DNA of 64,000 bases. It comes from Lutibacter sp. (GTDB taxonomy: Bacteria; Bacteroidota; Bacteroidia; Flavobacteriales; Flavobacteriaceae). A program made the translations under genes and the position numbers. Below are positions 61,854-64,000 of the stretch, piece by piece; the stretch's first letter is position 1; the number at the start of each line of letters is the position of its first letter. The stretch is from the NCBI RefSeq assembly GCF_016342705.1, contig NZ_JAEINV010000001.1, positions 310,001-374,000 on the forward strand, in the 5' to 3' direction. The notes under the pieces are model-generated. The model saw only the letters and a list, made by a program, of their open reading frames with translations. It was not told the DNA's origin and did no database searches.

Positions 61854-62846
61854 ATGTATAATACAAGTAAAACATATAAGTTAATACGTTGGGGAATAAT
61901 TGGTTGTGGTGATGTTACCGAAATTAAAAGCGGTCCGCCATATTATAAAATTGAAGGTTTTTCTTTAGCTGCTGTTATGCGCCGTGATAAAGCAAAAGCA
62001 AAAGATTATGCTACACGTCATCAAGTAAAAAAATACTACACAAACGCTGATGATTTAATAAATGATACTGATATTGATGCTGTTTATATAGCTACACCGC
62101 CAGACACTCATAAATTGTATGGGTTAAAGGTTGCTGCTGTTGGAAAACCATGTTGTATTGAAAAACCTTTGGCACCAAGTTATGCTGATAGTATAGAAAT
62201 TTTTAATGCTTTTAATAAAACAAATACTCCGCTATTTGTTGCGTATTATAGACGAACACAACCTAGATTTAATCAAATTAAAAAATGGATTGATGAAGGA
62301 ACTATTGGTGAAATTAGGCATATTAACTGGCATTTAAGTAAAACTACAAGTGAGCAGGATTTATCAAAAGAATACAATTGGCGAACAGATATTAAAGTGG
62401 CTCCAGGTGGTTATTTTGATGATTTAGCCAGTCACGGAATTGATTTATTCACCTATTTTTTGGGAAATATTACTGAAGCGAAAGGCATTAGTTTAAATCA
62501 ACAAGGTTTATATTCTGCTAAAGATGCGATTACGGCTTGTTGGGTACATGAAAATGGAATTACTGGTGCCGGAAGCTGGAATTTTGGTTGTAATTTAAAT
62601 GAAGATATTGTAAAAATTTATGGAAGTAAAGGTTCTATTGTATTTTCAGTTTTTGAGAATGCTCCAATTGTGTTGGAAAGTGCGTTAAAAAATGAAAGTG
62701 CAATGATTGAGCATCCTGAAAATGTACAATATTTTCATGTAGAAGCTATGAGAAATTTTCTTTTAAAAGGAAAAGAACATCCTTCAATGGGTAAATCTGC
62801 ATTGCATACAAGTTGGGTAATGGATAAGATTTTGGGAGCTATTTAA
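61854..62846 (+). CDS. Gfo/Idh/MocA-family oxidoreductase
   Basis: A 330-residue NAD(P)-dependent dehydrogenase. Rossmann motif WGIIGCGDVTEIKSGP at about 12-27, VYIATPPDTHKLYG near 76-89, CIEKPLAPSYAD with the catalytic Lys near 101 and GGYFDDLASHGIDL near 186-199 with the His. It likely oxidises or reduces a sugar or cyclitol. It lies 87 bases after the glycosyltransferase and 4 bases before the AlkB-like gene. Confidence 0.92.
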   Translation: MYNTSKTYKLIRWGIIGCGDVTEIKSGPPYYKIEGFSLAAVMRRDKAKAKDYATRHQVKKYYTNADDLINDTDIDAVYIATPPDTHKLYGLKVAAVGKPCCIEKPLAPSYADSIEIFNAFNKTNTPLFVAYYRRTQPRFNQIKKWIDEGTIGEIRHINWHLSKTTSEQDLSKEYNWRTDIKVAPGGYFDDLASHGIDLFTYFLGNITEAKGISLNQQGLYSAKDAITACWVHENGITGAGSWNFGCNLNEDIVKIYGSKGSIVFSVFENAPIVLESALKNESAMIEHPENVQYFHVEAMRNFLLKGKEHPSMGKSALHTSWVMDKILGAI

Positions 62847-62850
62847 TAGT

Positions 62851-63453
62851 ATGGATTTATTTAGTGTAAATTCTTTTCAAAATATATTGCCATTTGATGG
62901 TGAAGTATTAGATTATGGTTTGGTATTAAATAGTGAGAATTGTTCTTATTATTTCAATATTTTTTTAAATGCTGGTTTTTGGGAACACGATGAGTTTGTA
63001 ATGTTTGGTAAGCAAATTATAACAGCACGTAAAGTCGCTTGGTTTGGAGATTTAGAGTGTCAATATTCTTATTCTAGTTCAATAAAAAAGGCAATTGCTT
63101 GGACTCCAGAATTACTTTCAATAAAAAATTTAGTGGAATTAAAAACAGGAAAAACATTTAACTCCTGCTTATTGAATTTATATCATAATGGAAATGAAGG
63201 AATGGGTTGGCATCAGGATAATGAAAAGGAATTAGGTAAAAACCCAATAATTGCCTCTTTAAGTTTAGGTGTAGCTCGAAAATTTTCTTTCAAACATGTG
63301 CAATCAAAACAAAAAGTTGATATCCTTTTACAACCAGGAAGTTTATTACTGATGAAAGGTGAAACGCAAGAAAAATGGTTGCATAGTGTGCCTAAAACAA
63401 CCAAAGTGAAATCCCCAAGAATTAACTTAACGTTTAGAAATATTGAGAACTAA
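62851..63453 (+). CDS. AlkB-like 2-oxoglutarate-Fe(II) dioxygenase
   Basis: A 200-residue protein with the non-haem iron triad: GWHQDNEKELG (HxD near 112-122), the distal His in KWLHSVPKT near 180, and 2-oxoglutarate-binding Arg in SPRINLTFR near the end. The region ARKVAWFGDLECQYSYS is like that in AlkB and ALKBH2/3, so it probably removes methyl groups from 1-methyladenine and 3-methylcytosine in DNA. No Ada gene is near. It is 4 bases downstream of the Gfo/Idh/MocA gene, an odd pairing, and its last four bases overlap the converging gene. Confidence 0.92.
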   Translation: MDLFSVNSFQNILPFDGEVLDYGLVLNSENCSYYFNIFLNAGFWEHDEFVMFGKQIITARKVAWFGDLECQYSYSSSIKKAIAWTPELLSIKNLVELKTGKTFNSCLLNLYHNGNEGMGWHQDNEKELGKNPIIASLSLGVARKFSFKHVQSKQKVDILLQPGSLLLMKGETQEKWLHSVPKTTKVKSPRINLTFRNIEN

Positions 63454-63776
63454 TTAGTGTATTTCCAATAATGCGGATTGGTATCTTCAGAAACCTGATT
63501 CCAATAATCTTGATTCACTTTATGCCCGTCAAACGTTTTTAATTTACGTTCAAAAACCCAAATAGTTGGATTAAAAACCATATCGGTCACAGCAACAGTG
63601 TATAATTGAGGATCTTCTTCTGTTTTGCGTTTCTCTTCTTCTATAATTACTTCAAAACCATTGTGCTCTAATAGTTTTTTTAAAAAGTCTTTTCTATTTT
63701 CATCTGTATTTTTTTCAACAAAAGTTACTCTTGTTTCACCAATACTACCAAATGAATGTTTTCCGTCTAAACCCAT
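63450..63776 (-). CDS. Conserved small protein of unknown function
   Basis: A 108-residue cytosolic protein: MGLDGKHSFGSIGETRVTFV, a helix with DENRKDFLKKLLEHNGF, then strands EVIIEEEKRKTEED, YTVAVTDMVFNPTIWVFERK and a C-terminal QDYWNQVSEDTNPHYW. It resembles small uncharacterised flavobacterial proteins found near nuoN; no catalytic motif. It overlaps the AlkB-like gene by 4 bases at the 3' end and lies 6 bases downstream of the nuoN stop, so it may be co-transcribed with nuo. Confidence 0.7.
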   Translation of the reverse strand: MGLDGKHSFGSIGETRVTFVEKNTDENRKDFLKKLLEHNGFEVIIEEEKRKTEEDPQLYTVAVTDMVFNPTIWVFERKLKTFDGHKVNQDYWNQVSEDTNPHYWKYTN

Positions 63777-63782
63777 AATTTC

Positions 63783-64000
63783 TTAATTAATAACACTACT
63801 TAATTCATAAATATAGTCGTATAACGGACTATATAATCCTAACACTAAAATACCAATTACTGTAATTAGTAATCCTAATTTCATATATAATTTATTCTCA
63901 AAAAATGGAATTGGATTTTCACTTCTTCTAATAAACATAGCTCTAATAACTAATAAATAATAATATAAAGAAATGGTTACGTTTACAACTGCTAAAAATA
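63783..64000 (-). CDS. nuoN: NADH-quinone oxidoreductase subunit N, C-terminus only
   Basis: The reverse-strand frame ending in TAA at 63783-63785 and open to the window edge encodes 72 residues: AVVNVTISLYYYLLVIRAMF near the left, IRRSENPIPFFENKLYMKLG, then the last helix GLLITVIGILVLGLYSPL. The block VVNVTISLYYYLLVIRAMF is typical of the penultimate helix of NuoN. The rest of the gene lies beyond base 64000. NuoN is a proton-pumping subunit of complex I; with ACIII and cytochrome oxidase it completes the respiratory chain seen in this window. Confidence 0.85.
   Translation of the reverse strand, partial: FLAVVNVTISLYYYLLVIRAMFIRRSENPIPFFENKLYMKLGLLITVIGILVLGLYSPLYDYIYELSSVIN

Noticed and set aside
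1-64000. tRNA, rRNA, CRISPR arrays, insertion sequences or replication origin
   Set aside because: No cloverleaf-like gap, no regularly spaced direct repeats, no transposase or terminal repeats, and no DnaA-box cluster were seen by eye; a covariance-model search would settle small RNAs.

Overview
This is a 64 kb, AT-rich chromosomal window from a member of the Bacteroidota, most likely the family Flavobacteriaceae. The evidence is gene content: alternative complex III (ActABCDEF) joined to a cytochrome oxidase, a DUF6089-uppS-bamA-ompH block, and a DnaG that lacks the usual zinc ligands. Promoters carry the Bacteroidota -7 element TAnnTTTG, and Shine-Dalgarno sequences are hard to find. I cannot name the genus from the sequence alone. 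No tRNA, rRNA, CRISPR array, insertion sequence or prophage was seen.

Layout. 1-6.9 kb (minus strand): CBS-domain protein, nadK, DUF6089 protein, uppS, bamA and two OmpH/Skp-like chaperones, an envelope-biogenesis cluster read leftward. 7.0-10.4 kb (plus): pdxJ, an alpha/beta hydrolase, a small four-helix membrane protein and trigger factor. 10.4-16.5 kb (minus): a long atypical pyruvate kinase, a DEAD-box helicase, a zinc-ribbon methyltransferase, an M1 aminopeptidase and a small exported protein. 16.7-20.8 kb (plus): clpP, clpX and dnaG. 21.3-33.1 kb (plus): the respiratory block actABCDEF-coxB-coxA, which takes electrons from quinol through multihaem cytochromes to oxygen. 33.2-35.6 kb: a FemAB-like ligase and ruvB.

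35.6-45.3 kb (plus) is a sulfide-oxidation island: two tandem SulP transporters, a persulfide dioxygenase-rhodanese fusion, a rhodanese lipoprotein, a DUF3365 haem protein, two different sulfide:quinone-reductase-type flavoproteins, a 54-residue protein, a small HMA-like protein and a DUF2892 protein. The likely route is sulfide to quinone-linked persulfide (SQR), then persulfide to sulfite (dioxygenase) with rhodaneses moving sulfane sulfur; SulP proteins would move sulfate or sulfite. Four promoters in this island carry a Crp/Fnr-type palindrome (TGTrA-N6-TyACA) at nearly the same distance, about -41.5, from the start of transcription. I consider this the best candidate for an undescribed regulon.

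45.4-47.6 kb (minus): a GNAT protein, a PurD-like ATP-grasp protein and a small exported protein. 47.6-47.95 kb is a 360-base gap. 48.5-57.9 kb (plus) is a tightly packed operon: hybrid histidine kinase with HPt, single-domain response regulator, HEAT-repeat membrane protein, family 2 processive glycosyltransferase, LTA-synthase-like phosphotransferase with TPR tail, TPR/YaiO-type outer-membrane barrel and CYTH protein. It looks like a signal-controlled surface glycan synthesis and export system. 58-63.5 kb: a cation/proton antiporter, an LpxH-like phosphoesterase, a MurG-like glycosyltransferase, a Gfo/Idh/MocA oxidoreductase and an AlkB-like dioxygenase. The right edge holds a small conserved protein and the C-terminus of nuoN on the minus strand.
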